Assembly (NCBI RefSeq): GCF_035552695.1 | Contig: NZ_DASZKT010000258.1 | Location: forward strand, 1 to 64,000 | Direction of reading: 5' to 3' | Length of the DNA stretch: 64,000 nt | Source of the DNA: Actinospica sp035552695 | Lineage (GTDB): Bacteria; Actinomycetota; Actinomycetes; Streptomycetales; Catenulisporaceae | Part shown: piece by piece, positions 49,131-57,823 of the stretch | Numbering within the stretch: position 1 is the stretch's first letter | Layout: the number at the start of each line of letters is the position of its first letter | The notes under the pieces: model-generated | What the model saw: only the letters and a program-made list of their open reading frames with translations | The model's database searches: none | What the model was told of the DNA's origin: nothing | Position numbers and translations under genes: made by a program

Positions 49131-50105
49131 ATGGAGCAACGGCATCTGGGGCACACCGGCCTGCGCGTGTCCCGACTCGGTCTGGGCACGATGGGCTGGG
49201 GCCGGGACACGGACGAGGGCGAGGCGGCCGACCTGCTCAAGGCGTACCTCGACGCGGGCGGCAACCTGGTGGACACCGCGGACGTGTACGGCGAGGGCGA
49301 GGCCGAGACCCTGCTCGGGCGGCTGGTCGAGGGCATCAGGGACGAGATCGTGATCGCCACCAAGGCCGTCTCGGTGCCGCTCAGCGACCGGCGGTTCGAC
49401 GCCTCGCGGCGGCATCTGCTGGCGGCGCTGGACGCCTCGCTGGAGCGGCTCGGCACCGACTACGTGGACGTCTGGCAGCTGCACGCGTACGACGACCGGA
49501 CGCCGATGGAGGAGACCCTCGCGGCCCTGGACACCGCGGTGCACTCGGGCAAGGCGCGGTACGTCGGCGTGGCGAACTACTCTGGCTGGCAGCTGGCCGC
49601 CGCCGCGTCCTGGCAGAAGGCCGTGCCGGGACGCGCGCCGATCGCCTCGGTGCAGATGGAGTATTCGCTGCTGCAGCGCGGGATCGAGCGCGAGGTGGGT
49701 CCGGCGGCCGAGGCGCTGGGCGTCGGGCTGCTGCCCTGGTCCCCGCTCGGCCGCGGCGTGCTGACCGGCAAGTACCGGATGGGCATGCCCTCGGACTCGC
49801 GGGCGGCCTCGGACCGCTTCTCGGGCTTCGTGGAGCCGTACCTGAACGAGGAGTCGCGGCGGATCGTGGACGCGGTCGCGACGGCCTCGGACGGTCTCGG
49901 CGTGGCTCCGCTGGAGGTCGCGCTGGCCTGGGTGCGCGACCGGACCGGGGTGGTGGCGCCGATCGTCGGCGCGCGCACTCCGGCGCAACTGCGCGGCGCG
50001 CTCGCCGCGGAGGAACTGACGTTGCCCCGGGAGATCCGGTCGGCGCTCGACGACGTGTCGGCGCCCGCGATGGACTACCCGGATCACGGCTGGAACAGGG
50101 GTTAG
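49131..50105 (+). CDS. Aldo/keto reductase
   Basis: A 324-residue NADPH-dependent reductase: RVSRLGLGTMGWGRDTDEGE, the GNLVDTADVYGEGEAETLLG motif (Asp and catalytic Tyr), YVDVWQLHAYDDRTPMEETL, VQMEYSLLQRGIEREVGPAA and PIVGARTPAQLRGAL (cofactor end). The substrate is unknown. It lies six bases before the RecD2-like gene. Confidence 0.94.
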   Translation: MEQRHLGHTGLRVSRLGLGTMGWGRDTDEGEAADLLKAYLDAGGNLVDTADVYGEGEAETLLGRLVEGIRDEIVIATKAVSVPLSDRRFDASRRHLLAALDASLERLGTDYVDVWQLHAYDDRTPMEETLAALDTAVHSGKARYVGVANYSGWQLAAAASWQKAVPGRAPIASVQMEYSLLQRGIEREVGPAAEALGVGLLPWSPLGRGVLTGKYRMGMPSDSRAASDRFSGFVEPYLNEESRRIVDAVATASDGLGVAPLEVALAWVRDRTGVVAPIVGARTPAQLRGALAAEELTLPREIRSALDDVSAPAMDYPDHGWNRG

Positions 50106-50111
50106 GAACGC

Positions 50112-52478
50112 ATGGAGCGGGACGAGGGCGGGGCCGGCGAGAAGTCGCGCGAGGCCGCGGGCGAGAGCGACGCCGCCGCGCGGCAGCGGGCGGCGAAGAT
50201 CGCGGCCCAGCGCGCGGCGGCCGACGCGGCGATCTCGGCGGTGGCCGGCGGGCGCCAGGCACTGACCGCGATGACCTCGGCATCGGCCGCGGCGGCGAAG
50301 GCGGCCAGGATGGTCGAGACCAAGCGGATCGCGGAACGCGAGGCGCTGGCGGCCGAGGACGTGGAGCAGGACGAGGCGGTGGCCACTCAGGAGGGTGCTG
50401 CCGCTCAGGAGGCTGCGGAAGTCGTCCAGTCGGCCGTCGCGGCGGTCGCGGATGAGTACGAGCCGGAGCCGGAGTCCGTGCCTGAGGTCGAGGCTGAGAT
50501 TGAGCCCGCGCCCGCGCCGGAAACCGAAGCCCCCGCTGTGATCGCGGCGCCCGGGGAGCCTGCCGCGCGGGTGCCGCGGCGGCGGCAGAAGCCCGCGTAC
50601 GCCGCGCCGGCCAACGGTGCGCCGCCGGTCTTCGATGAGGCGATCACGCGCTGGCTGTCCGCCGAAGGGGCGCCCGCGTCCTTCGCGCGGCAGTTGCGAG
50701 CGGAGTTCGGCGAGGGCGAGGAGGCGTCGGGCCGACTGGTCGAGAATCCCTGGCTGGTGCTCGAAGTCCCGGGCGTGCAGCCCGCCGCCGCCGACAATCT
50801 CGCGCGGCTGCTGCTCGGCATCGACGCGCGGGACAAGCTGACGGCGGACGCGCGGCGCAGCCGGGCGCTCGTCAGTGCCCTGCTTCGCCGGGCGGCTCGG
50901 CTCGGGCACACGGCCGTGACCGCCGACGCGGTGGCCCGGGACCTCGGCGGTCTCGGCGTGCCGGATCCGGCGGGGGCGATCGCCGACGCCGTCGAGGCGG
51001 GAACCGCGCTCGTCTTCGCGGACCGGCTCGCCCTGGCCGCGGCCGCGGAGCAGGCGCAAGGACAGGGGCAGGGGCAGGCGGCGGACGGCGACGCGGAGTT
51101 CGAGGCCGTGGACACCGCGGACGACGATGATCCCGCGAGCATGCTGACCAGCCCGTACACGCTGCTGGCGCTCGACCAGTGGGCGTTCCTCGAGCAGTCG
51201 GCGGCCGAGGCGGTGCAGCGGCTACTGGCCACGGCGACCCCCGTCGAGCAGGGTGCTGGTTTCGACCTCGCGGACGCGGCCGGCTCGGACGCCGCGGAGA
51301 TCGAGCGGGTCGGCCGAGTGATCGAGGCGGTGGCCGGCAGCGGCCTGACCCTGGTCACCGGCGGCGCGGCCGAGCTGTCCGGCCGGGTGGCCGCGGCGTT
51401 CCCCGGCGCGGTGCTGGCGAGCCCGAGCCCGGCCGGGCTGCGCGCGTTGGCCGCGGCCGGATTCGACGCCGTCGATCTCAGGACCCTGAACGACGACGAG
51501 GACCGGTACGCGCCCGCCGCGGTCGTCGTGATCGCGGACGCGCAGCTCGTGCCGCTGGAGCTCGGCGTCGACCTGCTGGAGCTGCTGTCGGACGGAACCC
51601 ACCTCGTGCTGTGCGGCGACCCGATCGCGCTGCCCGCGAGCGGTCCCGGGCGGCTGTTCCGCGACCTGATGGAGATCGACGATCCGGAGTTCGGCGGCAG
51701 CGTGCCGCGGATCGAGCTCAAGAAACGGCCGACCGGTCCGCTGACGGCGCTGGTCGACGCGGTGCGCTACGGCGGTCTGCCGCCGATGGAGATCCTCGGC
51801 GAGGGCCAGTCGAACGAGGTGAAGATCATCCCGGTGCGCGACCCGGCCGAGACCCGGCTGCGGACCGTGCAGCTCGTGGCCGACTCCATCCCGCGCGCGC
51901 TCGGCCTCTCCGGAGCTCAGGTGCAGGCGATCGCGGTGCGCGAACAGGGTCCGGCCGGAGCCGACGACCTGAACGCGGCACTGAAGGAGCGGCTGAACCC
52001 CGGGCCGGGCGCGTGCGGCGGCTTCGACGCCGGAGACCGCGTCGTCGTGCGCGAGGGCGGCCGGCTCGTGGAGTTCGGGCTGCTCGGCGGCGAGACCGGG
52101 ACGGTGGCGGAAGCGGAAGCCGGCGGGCTCATCCTGCGGCTCGATGAGCCGTGGGTCGGGCCGGAGGACGAGGAAGGCGACGCGGAGGCGGCGGGCAGCG
52201 GGACCGTGCGGCTCGATCCGGCGGCCGCGCGGGCGCTGCGGCACGCCTGGGCGCTGACGCTGCGTGAGGCGCAGGGCGGAAGCTGGCCCGCGGTCGTCGC
52301 CGTGTTGGACGGCGGCTCGGCCTCGGCCCTGACGCGGTCCGCGGTCGTGGGAGCCTTCGCGCCCGCGACGCAGCACCTGTCCGTGGTGCACGGCGCGGGC
52401 CAGGCGCTCGCCGAGGCAGTGGAACAGCGTCCGCACACGCCGTGCCGCACGCGCCTCGCCCAAGCGCTGCGGGGCTGA
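50112..52478 (+). CDS. Helix-hairpin-helix / RecD2-like protein with degenerate ATPase site
   Basis: A 788-residue protein. Residues 1-170 are a low-complexity Ala/Glu-rich region that may be coiled and unfolded. From about 180 it resembles RecD2-type helicases: helix-hairpin-helix modules (WLVLEVPGVQPAAADNLARL), then a RecA-like half in which the expected Walker A is LTLVTGGAAELSGRVAAAFP (no GKT) and the Walker B region is AAVVVIADAQLVPLELGVDL. The second half has GDRVVVREGGRLVEFGLLGG and ALTLREAQGGSWPAVVAVLD, like RecD2 domain 4. It probably binds DNA without ATP-driven unwinding. It overlaps neither neighbour. Confidence 0.75.
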   Translation: MERDEGGAGEKSREAAGESDAAARQRAAKIAAQRAAADAAISAVAGGRQALTAMTSASAAAAKAARMVETKRIAEREALAAEDVEQDEAVATQEGAAAQEAAEVVQSAVAAVADEYEPEPESVPEVEAEIEPAPAPETEAPAVIAAPGEPAARVPRRRQKPAYAAPANGAPPVFDEAITRWLSAEGAPASFARQLRAEFGEGEEASGRLVENPWLVLEVPGVQPAAADNLARLLLGIDARDKLTADARRSRALVSALLRRAARLGHTAVTADAVARDLGGLGVPDPAGAIADAVEAGTALVFADRLALAAAAEQAQGQGQGQAADGDAEFEAVDTADDDDPASMLTSPYTLLALDQWAFLEQSAAEAVQRLLATATPVEQGAGFDLADAAGSDAAEIERVGRVIEAVAGSGLTLVTGGAAELSGRVAAAFPGAVLASPSPAGLRALAAAGFDAVDLRTLNDDEDRYAPAAVVVIADAQLVPLELGVDLLELLSDGTHLVLCGDPIALPASGPGRLFRDLMEIDDPEFGGSVPRIELKKRPTGPLTALVDAVRYGGLPPMEILGEGQSNEVKIIPVRDPAETRLRTVQLVADSIPRALGLSGAQVQAIAVREQGPAGADDLNAALKERLNPGPGACGGFDAGDRVVVREGGRLVEFGLLGGETGTVAEAEAGGLILRLDEPWVGPEDEEGDAEAAGSGTVRLDPAAARALRHAWALTLREAQGGSWPAVVAVLDGGSASALTRSAVVGAFAPATQHLSVVHGAGQALAEAVEQRPHTPCRTRLAQALRG

Positions 52479-52480
52479 GG

Positions 52481-53503
52481 ATGATCGACGACATACGTCC
52501 CGTCACCTGGCACGACGGCGCGGTCCGGATCATCGACCAGACCGCGCTGCCTGCGCGGCTGACGTATGTCGATCTCACGAGCGTCGACGAGCTGATCGCC
52601 GCGATCCGGCGGCTCGCGGTGCGCGGAGCCCCGGCGCTCGGCGTGGCCGGGGCATACGGCGTCGCCCTGGCACTGTTGCGCGACGATCATGACCAGATCC
52701 GTGACCGGATCGCGGCTCTGCGCGCCGCCCGGCCGACCGCCGTCAACCTGGCGGCAGGCGTCGATCGGGCGGCCGCTCGTATCGACGAGGGCTTCGACGC
52801 CGTGCTCGAAGAGGCGCATGCGGTCCTCGACGAGGACCTCGCGGCCAACCGCACGCTCTCCGCGCTCGGCGCCGACTGGCTGCTGGCGCGGCTCGAAGAC
52901 TCCGGAGCGAGCACCCGCCGCCCGCTGCGCCTGCTGACGCACTGCAACGCGGGCGCGCTCGCGACCGCCGGTTGCGGCACGGCGCTCGGCGTCGTCCGCG
53001 AACTGCACGCGCGCGGCCTGGTCGAGGTCGTCTACGTGGACGAGACCCGCCCGCTGCTGCAAGGCTCACGGCTCACCGCTTGGGAGCTCGCCCGCCTCGG
53101 CATCCCGCACCTCGTCCAAGCCGACTCCGCCGCCGCGAGCACCATCGTCACAGGACACGTCGACGCTGCCATCGTCGGCGCCGATCGAGTAGCCGCCAAC
53201 GGCGACACGGCCAACAAGATCGGCACTCTCGGCGTGGCGCTCGCCTGCGCCCACGCCGGAGTCCCCTTCCTCGTCGCCGCCCCCACCAGCACCGTCGACC
53301 TTCGCACCGCCTCGGGCGCCGACATCCACGTCGAGCTACGCGACGAGGCCGAGGTCCTCGGCCGCGCCGCCCCCCGCGAGTCCCGCGCCCACAACCCCGC
53401 CTTCGACGTCACCCCCGCCGCCCTGGTCAGCGCCCTGACAACGGAGCGCGGAGTCGCCGAGATCGCCAGCGGCGAACTGCCCGGCTCGCTCTGGAAACCC
53501 TGA
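52481..53503 (+). CDS. mtnA: S-methyl-5-thioribose-1-phosphate isomerase MtnA
   Basis: A 340-residue enzyme of the methionine salvage pathway converting methylthioribose-1-phosphate to methylthioribulose-1-phosphate. It shows AVRGAPALGVAGAYGVALAL, THCNAGALATAGCGTALGVV with the catalytic Cys, YVDETRPLLQGSRLTAWELA, and VGADRVAANGDTANKIGTLG with the catalytic Asp. The ATG at 52481 comes three bases after the previous stop. A strong hairpin follows. It fits the metH gene elsewhere in the window, both being part of methionine supply. Confidence 0.94.
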   Translation: MIDDIRPVTWHDGAVRIIDQTALPARLTYVDLTSVDELIAAIRRLAVRGAPALGVAGAYGVALALLRDDHDQIRDRIAALRAARPTAVNLAAGVDRAAARIDEGFDAVLEEAHAVLDEDLAANRTLSALGADWLLARLEDSGASTRRPLRLLTHCNAGALATAGCGTALGVVRELHARGLVEVVYVDETRPLLQGSRLTAWELARLGIPHLVQADSAAASTIVTGHVDAAIVGADRVAANGDTANKIGTLGVALACAHAGVPFLVAAPTSTVDLRTASGADIHVELRDEAEVLGRAAPRESRAHNPAFDVTPAALVSALTTERGVAEIASGELPGSLWKP

Positions 53504-53508
53504 GCTGA

Positions 53509-53543
53509 GGGCCGCCCGAGGAGCGAAGCTCCTCGGGCGGCCC
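53509..53543 (+). terminator. Perfect 16-bp terminator after mtnA
   Basis: Bases 53509-53524 and 53528-53543 pair exactly around GAA (arm GGGCCGCCCGAGGAGC). It begins six bases past the mtnA stop. Confidence 0.85.
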
Positions 53544-53551
53544 GACTCGAA

Positions 53552-53628
53552 AGCCACTGCCGCCCACGCGAGCCGAGAACAGCGTCAGCCGGGCGCCGCT
53601 TGATCATCACAGTCGCGAAGCGGCGACT
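53552..53628 (+). repeat. 77-bp direct repeat, copy 1
   Basis: Starts AGCCACTGCCGCCCACGCGA and ends AGTCGCGAAGCGGCGACT. It is nearly identical to copy 2 at 53735-53811, differing in a short block after GAGAAC and one base near the end. It includes a possible stem CGCCGCTT/AAGCGGCG. Confidence 0.8.
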
Positions 53629-53734
53629 ATCCGAACGCAAAGCGACAACGCACGGGCCGCCAAGCTCGACGTCGTCGCCAGCACAGTTCCGGCCACCGAA
53701 CCTGGAACCGCCCAACCCAGCACCCACCCCCGCG
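53629..53734. other. Spacer between the two 77-bp repeats
   Basis: About 106 bases without a gene or recognisable signal. Part of it (CCGCCCAACCCAGCACCCAC) resembles the sequence beside the third copy at about 23407. Confidence 0.4.
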
Positions 53735-53811
53735 AGCCACTGCCGCCCACGCGAGCCGAGAACCGCCCGAGCCGGGCGCCGCTTGATCATCACAGTCGCG
53801 AAGCAGCGACT
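53735..53811 (+). repeat. 77-bp direct repeat, copy 2
   Basis: The same length and order as copy 1, 183 bases further on, ending three bases before the stop of the minus-strand gene at 53814. The copies together fill the gap between convergent mtnA and that gene. Confidence 0.8.
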
Positions 53812-53813
53812 TC

Positions 53814-54500
53814 CTAGCCGGGGAGCATGTCCTCGGCTTCTTCGAGTTCGTCCTCGTCCTCGTCGTCCTCATCGTCGGAGTCCTCGTCGATGACGTCGTC
53901 GCGGTACAGCACGAGTTCGGCGTCGACCTCCGAGAAGGGGTCGTCGTGCCAGCCGACGACGCCCTCGGGGTCGGCGGCGACGACCCACATCGTGGAGTCG
54001 GCGGGCTGCAGGCCGAGCTCGTCGGCGCGGTAGGCGATCTCGTCGGCGTCGTAGGAGTCGAAGATGTCGAGCAGGGCGGTGCGGGTCGTCGCGGTCTCCG
54101 GGTCCACGCCCTCGGCCGCGGTGCGCGCGGCGGCCGTGAGGGCGTCGGGGTCGGCGACGAGGTAGTCGCGGCGGATGAAGACCGACAGGGCCTCGACCTC
54201 GTCGGGGCCGGCGTACTCCGGTTCCGAATCGGTCATCACCTCGAAGGGAGTGACCTCGTCGTGCACGGCGTAGAGCAGCTCGTCGTACTCCTCGGCCGCC
54301 GCCGCGAGGGCGTCGAAGGCCTCGAGCACGGCCGGGTCGAGCTCGTCCACCCGGGACTCCACCGCCCGCAGGTGCGCGTCGATGGCGGACTTCAGGGCCT
54401 CCGCGGCCTGCCGGACCTCGGCGGGCGTGGCGGTGGTCGGGACCCCGGCGAGCGGAGTCGGGATCGACGGCTGTGTGACGGACGACGACGTCTCAGGCAT
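53814..54500 (-). CDS. Conserved acidic protein of unknown function
   Basis: A 228-residue soluble protein. After an N-terminal Ser/Thr/Pro segment it is helical (EVRQAAEALKSAIDAHLRAV) with a central LSVFIRRDYLVADPDALTAA and ADSTMWVVAADPEGVVGWHD, and it ends in a strongly acidic tail of Asp and Glu. No catalytic motif is seen. Acidic-tailed proteins of this kind occur next to mtnA in actinomycetes (from memory, not checked). The start is the ATG at 54500. Confidence 0.7.
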   Translation of the reverse strand: MPETSSSVTQPSIPTPLAGVPTTATPAEVRQAAEALKSAIDAHLRAVESRVDELDPAVLEAFDALAAAAEEYDELLYAVHDEVTPFEVMTDSEPEYAGPDEVEALSVFIRRDYLVADPDALTAAARTAAEGVDPETATTRTALLDIFDSYDADEIAYRADELGLQPADSTMWVVAADPEGVVGWHDDPFSEVDAELVLYRDDVIDEDSDDEDDEDEDELEEAEDMLPG

Positions 54501-54744
54501 GGCACGACGGTATCCGAACGGCGTGCCTGTTGGCACCTTGAATGGCGGGCGAGTGACGGGCCGTGACTCCGGCGTCCGGAACCGAACGCGCGGCTGTGCC
54601 AGGTTCCGGACGCTGCCGCGGCGGGACCGAGGCCGAGACCTGGGCCTCGGCGCCCGGCGGACCCCCGGTCGCGGGGCCGCGGAAAAGGGCGATTACGCTG
54701 CCATCCGGAAGGACTCCGCTCACCACGCCCCGAGGATGCCCGCC

Positions 54745-55194
54745 ATGACCGAGACGACCGCGGTCCCGCCCGTCGCCTTCAGCACCCGTCCGCCGCTGCT
54801 CAAGGCCTACGTCGTGCTCGCCTGGATCACCGGAACCGCGATCACGATCCTGGAGCTCGTCGCGCTTCCGCTGAAGTGGTGGGCGAACTCGCCTGGGCTC
54901 GGCAACGGGCTCGGCATCGTGCACGGCATGGGCCTCTACCCGCTGTACGTGATCATCTGCCTGGTAGTCGCCTTCCGCTACCGGGTGTCCATCCCGCACA
55001 TGGCGGTGATGGCGCTGGCCGGCCTGCTGCCCGTCGCCTCGCCGCTGGTCGCGCACTGGACGCTGCGGCACATCGACCGGCGCGACGCCGAGATGGCCGC
55101 GAAGGACGCCGCGCGGGCCGAGCGGGTCGCGCAGAAGAAGGCGGCCAAGCAGGCCGCGGCCACCGCGGAATCCGAAGCGCTGCCCTCCGCCTGA
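54745..55194 (+). CDS. DUF3817 small membrane protein
   Basis: A 149-residue protein with three membrane segments (LLKAYVVLAWITGTAITILE, HGMGLYPLYVIICLVVAFRY, MAVMALAGLLPVASPLVAHW) and a basic helical tail (AKDAARAERVAQKKAAKQAA). It matches DUF3817, for which no function is known. GAGG lies ten bases before the ATG at 54745; ATG 54736 is an alternative. It precedes the SURF1 gene by 44 bases on the same strand. Confidence 0.85.
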   Translation: MTETTAVPPVAFSTRPPLLKAYVVLAWITGTAITILELVALPLKWWANSPGLGNGLGIVHGMGLYPLYVIICLVVAFRYRVSIPHMAVMALAGLLPVASPLVAHWTLRHIDRRDAEMAAKDAARAERVAQKKAAKQAAATAESEALPSA

Positions 55195-55238
55195 CCCCGG
55201 TGGGATAGGCGATTCGGACAGGACGGATACTGGCAGTC

Positions 55239-56147
55239 GTGTCGAGTACCGAAGCACCGACGGTCGCGTCGTCCCCAGCTGACTCAGCCGAGGACGGGAC
55301 CGAGGACGTGCTGGTGCTGGTCCCCCGGCTCACGCCCGAGGACCTGCGCCGGCCGCGCTGGCTGGCGGCGCACGTCGGGATCCTGGTGCTGATGATCGCC
55401 TTCGCGCTGCTCGGCCGCTGGCAGTGGGACGTCGGGCACAAGGTGGCGCCGCTCACGACGGCCGAACTCCAGGCCTGGCGCACGCCAGAGCCGGTGGGCT
55501 CCGTGATCACGGCGGCGAGCGGGCTGAACGGCACCCAGGTCGGGCAGGCGATCGCGGCGACGGGCACGTACGACTCGGCCCGGCAGTTGCTCGTGCCGGG
55601 GCGCGTACTGAACGGGCACACCGGCTACTACGTGCTCACGCCGCTGGTCACCGGCTCGGGCGAGGCAGTGCTCGTGAACCGGGGCTTCCTGTCGGCGTCC
55701 GGCGGGACGGTGCCCGCGATTCCCGCGGCGCCGAAGGGGCGGATCTCGATCACGGGCTGGGCCGCCGAGCCGGAGTCCACCACCGGCGAGGTCAACGCCA
55801 ACGGCATCTCCGAGACGCAGGCGTCGGGGAAGGTCACGGCGGCGGACGAGATCCAGTACATCTCCCCCGCCGAACTGGTGAACCAGTGGCCTTACCACCT
55901 CAACGACGGCTACGTGACAGCGACCGACCCGGCTTCGCTCGCCGGTGGTCTGCAACTCGTCGCGGCCCCGCTGCCCCCGCACGGCACCACATGGGACGCG
56001 CTGAACGTCTGCTACGCGTTCCAGTGGTGGCTGTTCATCGGGATTCTCGGGTCTTGGTACGTGGTCCATCTCCGGCGGGAACTGCGGGGCGTGCCCGTCG
56101 GCGCGGTGGATGACGACGGCGACGAAGAGGACGACGACGAGGACTAG
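55239..56147 (+). CDS. SURF1-family cytochrome oxidase biogenesis protein
   Basis: A 302-residue protein with two membrane segments (HVGILVLMIAFALLGRWQWD near 50 and YAFQWWLFIGILGSWYVVHL near 270) bracketing an extracellular domain with LVPGRVLNGHTGYYVLTPLV and VLVNRGFLSA. This is the SURF1 layout; the family helps insert heme a into cytochrome c oxidase. The GTG start is used. Its last four bases overlap the convergent ABC-2 permease gene. Confidence 0.92.
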   Translation: MSSTEAPTVASSPADSAEDGTEDVLVLVPRLTPEDLRRPRWLAAHVGILVLMIAFALLGRWQWDVGHKVAPLTTAELQAWRTPEPVGSVITAASGLNGTQVGQAIAATGTYDSARQLLVPGRVLNGHTGYYVLTPLVTGSGEAVLVNRGFLSASGGTVPAIPAAPKGRISITGWAAEPESTTGEVNANGISETQASGKVTAADEIQYISPAELVNQWPYHLNDGYVTATDPASLAGGLQLVAAPLPPHGTTWDALNVCYAFQWWLFIGILGSWYVVHLRRELRGVPVGAVDDDGDEEDDDED

Positions 56148-56962
56148 GCCGTGAGCAGCTTGCCGAAGCGGCGGGCCGCGATCGCGAGGCCGCCCAGGGC
56201 CATCACCGCCAGGTAGAGGCAGCGCAGCAGCAGACTCGGCCCGACCACGCCGAGCATCAGGCCCCGGACGATCTCGATGCCCTGGTACAGCGGCGTGATC
56301 TCCACGAACAGCTGCAGCCCGCGCGGGTAGACGCCGAGCGGGAAGAACGTGGTGGAGAACAGGAACATCGGCATCATCAATAGGTTGACGACCTCGAAGT
56401 CCTGCCAGGACTTCATGAACGTCGCGATCGCCATGCCGAGCCCGGCGAAGCCGAGGCCGATGAGCAGCGCGGCCGGGATCGCGAGCACCGCCCAGGGCGA
56501 GGCGAGCACGCCGAAGAACGCGGCCACGATGGTGAAGGCCACCGCGTAGAAGCCGCCGCGCATCAGGCACCAGGCCAGCTCGCCGAGCGCGATGTCCGGC
56601 GGGGTCAGCGGCGTGGCGAGTACGGCCTCGTAGACCTTGCCGTACTTGAGCCGGAAGAAGATGCCGAAGGTGGCGTCGTACATGGCGCCGTTCATCGCGG
56701 CGGTGGCGAGCAGCGCTGGGGCCACGAAGTGCACGTAGGTGATCGGCCCGCCGCCCGGCCCGGTCACGTTCGGGATCAGCTGGCCCAGGCCGACGCCGAG
56801 GGAGAGCAGATAGAAGATCGGCTCCAGGGCGCCGGTGAGGAACAGCAGCCACATGCGCCGGTAGGAGACGATGTTGCGCTCCACCAGGCGCAGCGATCGG
56901 CGGGTGCCGAAGGCGCCGGGCAGCCGGGGCGCCACCCGAGGTTGCAGCGCGTACGAGGTCAT
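56144..56962 (-). CDS. ABC-2 type exporter permease, second copy
   Basis: A 272-residue permease: LVERNIVSYRRMWLLFLTGA, then ALLATAAMNGAMYDATFGIF, EAVLATPLTPPDIALGELAW and MMPMFLFSTTFFPLGVYPRG are the drug/lipid exporter ABC-2 motifs. It is co-transcribed with a second permease and an ATPase to give a heteromeric exporter. The substrate is unknown. It is convergent with SURF1. Confidence 0.92.
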   Translation of the reverse strand: MTSYALQPRVAPRLPGAFGTRRSLRLVERNIVSYRRMWLLFLTGALEPIFYLLSLGVGLGQLIPNVTGPGGGPITYVHFVAPALLATAAMNGAMYDATFGIFFRLKYGKVYEAVLATPLTPPDIALGELAWCLMRGGFYAVAFTIVAAFFGVLASPWAVLAIPAALLIGLGFAGLGMAIATFMKSWQDFEVVNLLMMPMFLFSTTFFPLGVYPRGLQLFVEITPLYQGIEIVRGLMLGVVGPSLLLRCLYLAVMALGGLAIAARRFGKLLTA

Positions 56963-56982
56963 GGCTTGGTTTGTCTCTCCGG

Positions 56983-57822
56983 TCAGCGTTCGAGGTAGAG
57001 GCGGCGGGTGAAGCTGCGGCGGGCCAGCGCGATGCCCACGGCAAGTGCGACGAGCAGGTAGCCGAGGTGGATCGCGGCGGAGGCCGCCGTCACCGTGCCG
57101 AGGGTCAGTTCGCGGCACAGTTCGACGCCGTGCCACAGCGGGGTGGCGAAGGCGATCGGGTGCATCCACGCGGGCAGCTGCTGCCAGGGGAAGAAGGTGC
57201 CGGAGAACAGGAACAGCGGCGTCATGACGAAGCGGAAGACCACCATCAGCGGCTGGTCGTTCTCCAGCGTGATCGAGTACGCCATCATCGGGAACAGGAA
57301 GGCCGCGCCCGTCAGCAGCGCCACCGGCAGGGCGAACACGGCCCAGAGCGAGTGCGTGGTGCCGAAACCGACCATGGCTGCGAAGAAGACCACGGACATG
57401 CCCGCGGTGCGCGCGAGTCCCTGCATGGCCGTGCCGAACATGATGTCCTGCGGGCGCTGCGGGGTGTTGACTGCGGCCCAGTAGTTCCCGGCCCACTTGA
57501 CGCTGCCGAGCACGGTGAAGGAGCCCTCGAAGATGCCGTTCTGCATCGCGGTCGCGGCCAGCACTCCGGGCGCGATGAACGACAGGTAGCTCACGCCGCC
57601 GGGCAGCCCGTGCGTGATCAGCGTGCCGATGCCGACGCCCATCGCGGTCAGGTACATGACCGGGCCGAGGATCGCGGACATCACGGTGCCGCGCCAGGTG
57701 CGGTAGAAGAACGTGTACCAGTACAGGAACTGACGCCAGCTCAGCGCGAGGCCGCCGGGCACCGTTCGAGAGCGCTCGGTGGCCGCCGCCGACGCCGCGG
57801 CGCTGATGGTCTCGGTGCTCAC
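56983..57822 (-). CDS. ABC-2 type exporter permease, first copy
   Basis: A 279-residue permease homologous to the next one: FLYWYTFFYRTWRGTVMSAI, GVLAATAMQNGIFEGSFTVL and PQDIMFGTAMQGLARTAGMS, then MTPLFLFSGTFFPWQQLPAW. The GTG at 57822 is one base after the ATPase stop (57824). It pairs with the permease at 56144. Confidence 0.92.
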   Translation of the reverse strand: MSTETISAAASAAATERSRTVPGGLALSWRQFLYWYTFFYRTWRGTVMSAILGPVMYLTAMGVGIGTLITHGLPGGVSYLSFIAPGVLAATAMQNGIFEGSFTVLGSVKWAGNYWAAVNTPQRPQDIMFGTAMQGLARTAGMSVVFFAAMVGFGTTHSLWAVFALPVALLTGAAFLFPMMAYSITLENDQPLMVVFRFVMTPLFLFSGTFFPWQQLPAWMHPIAFATPLWHGVELCRELTLGTVTAASAAIHLGYLLVALAVGIALARRSFTRRLYLER

Positions 57823-57823
57823 G

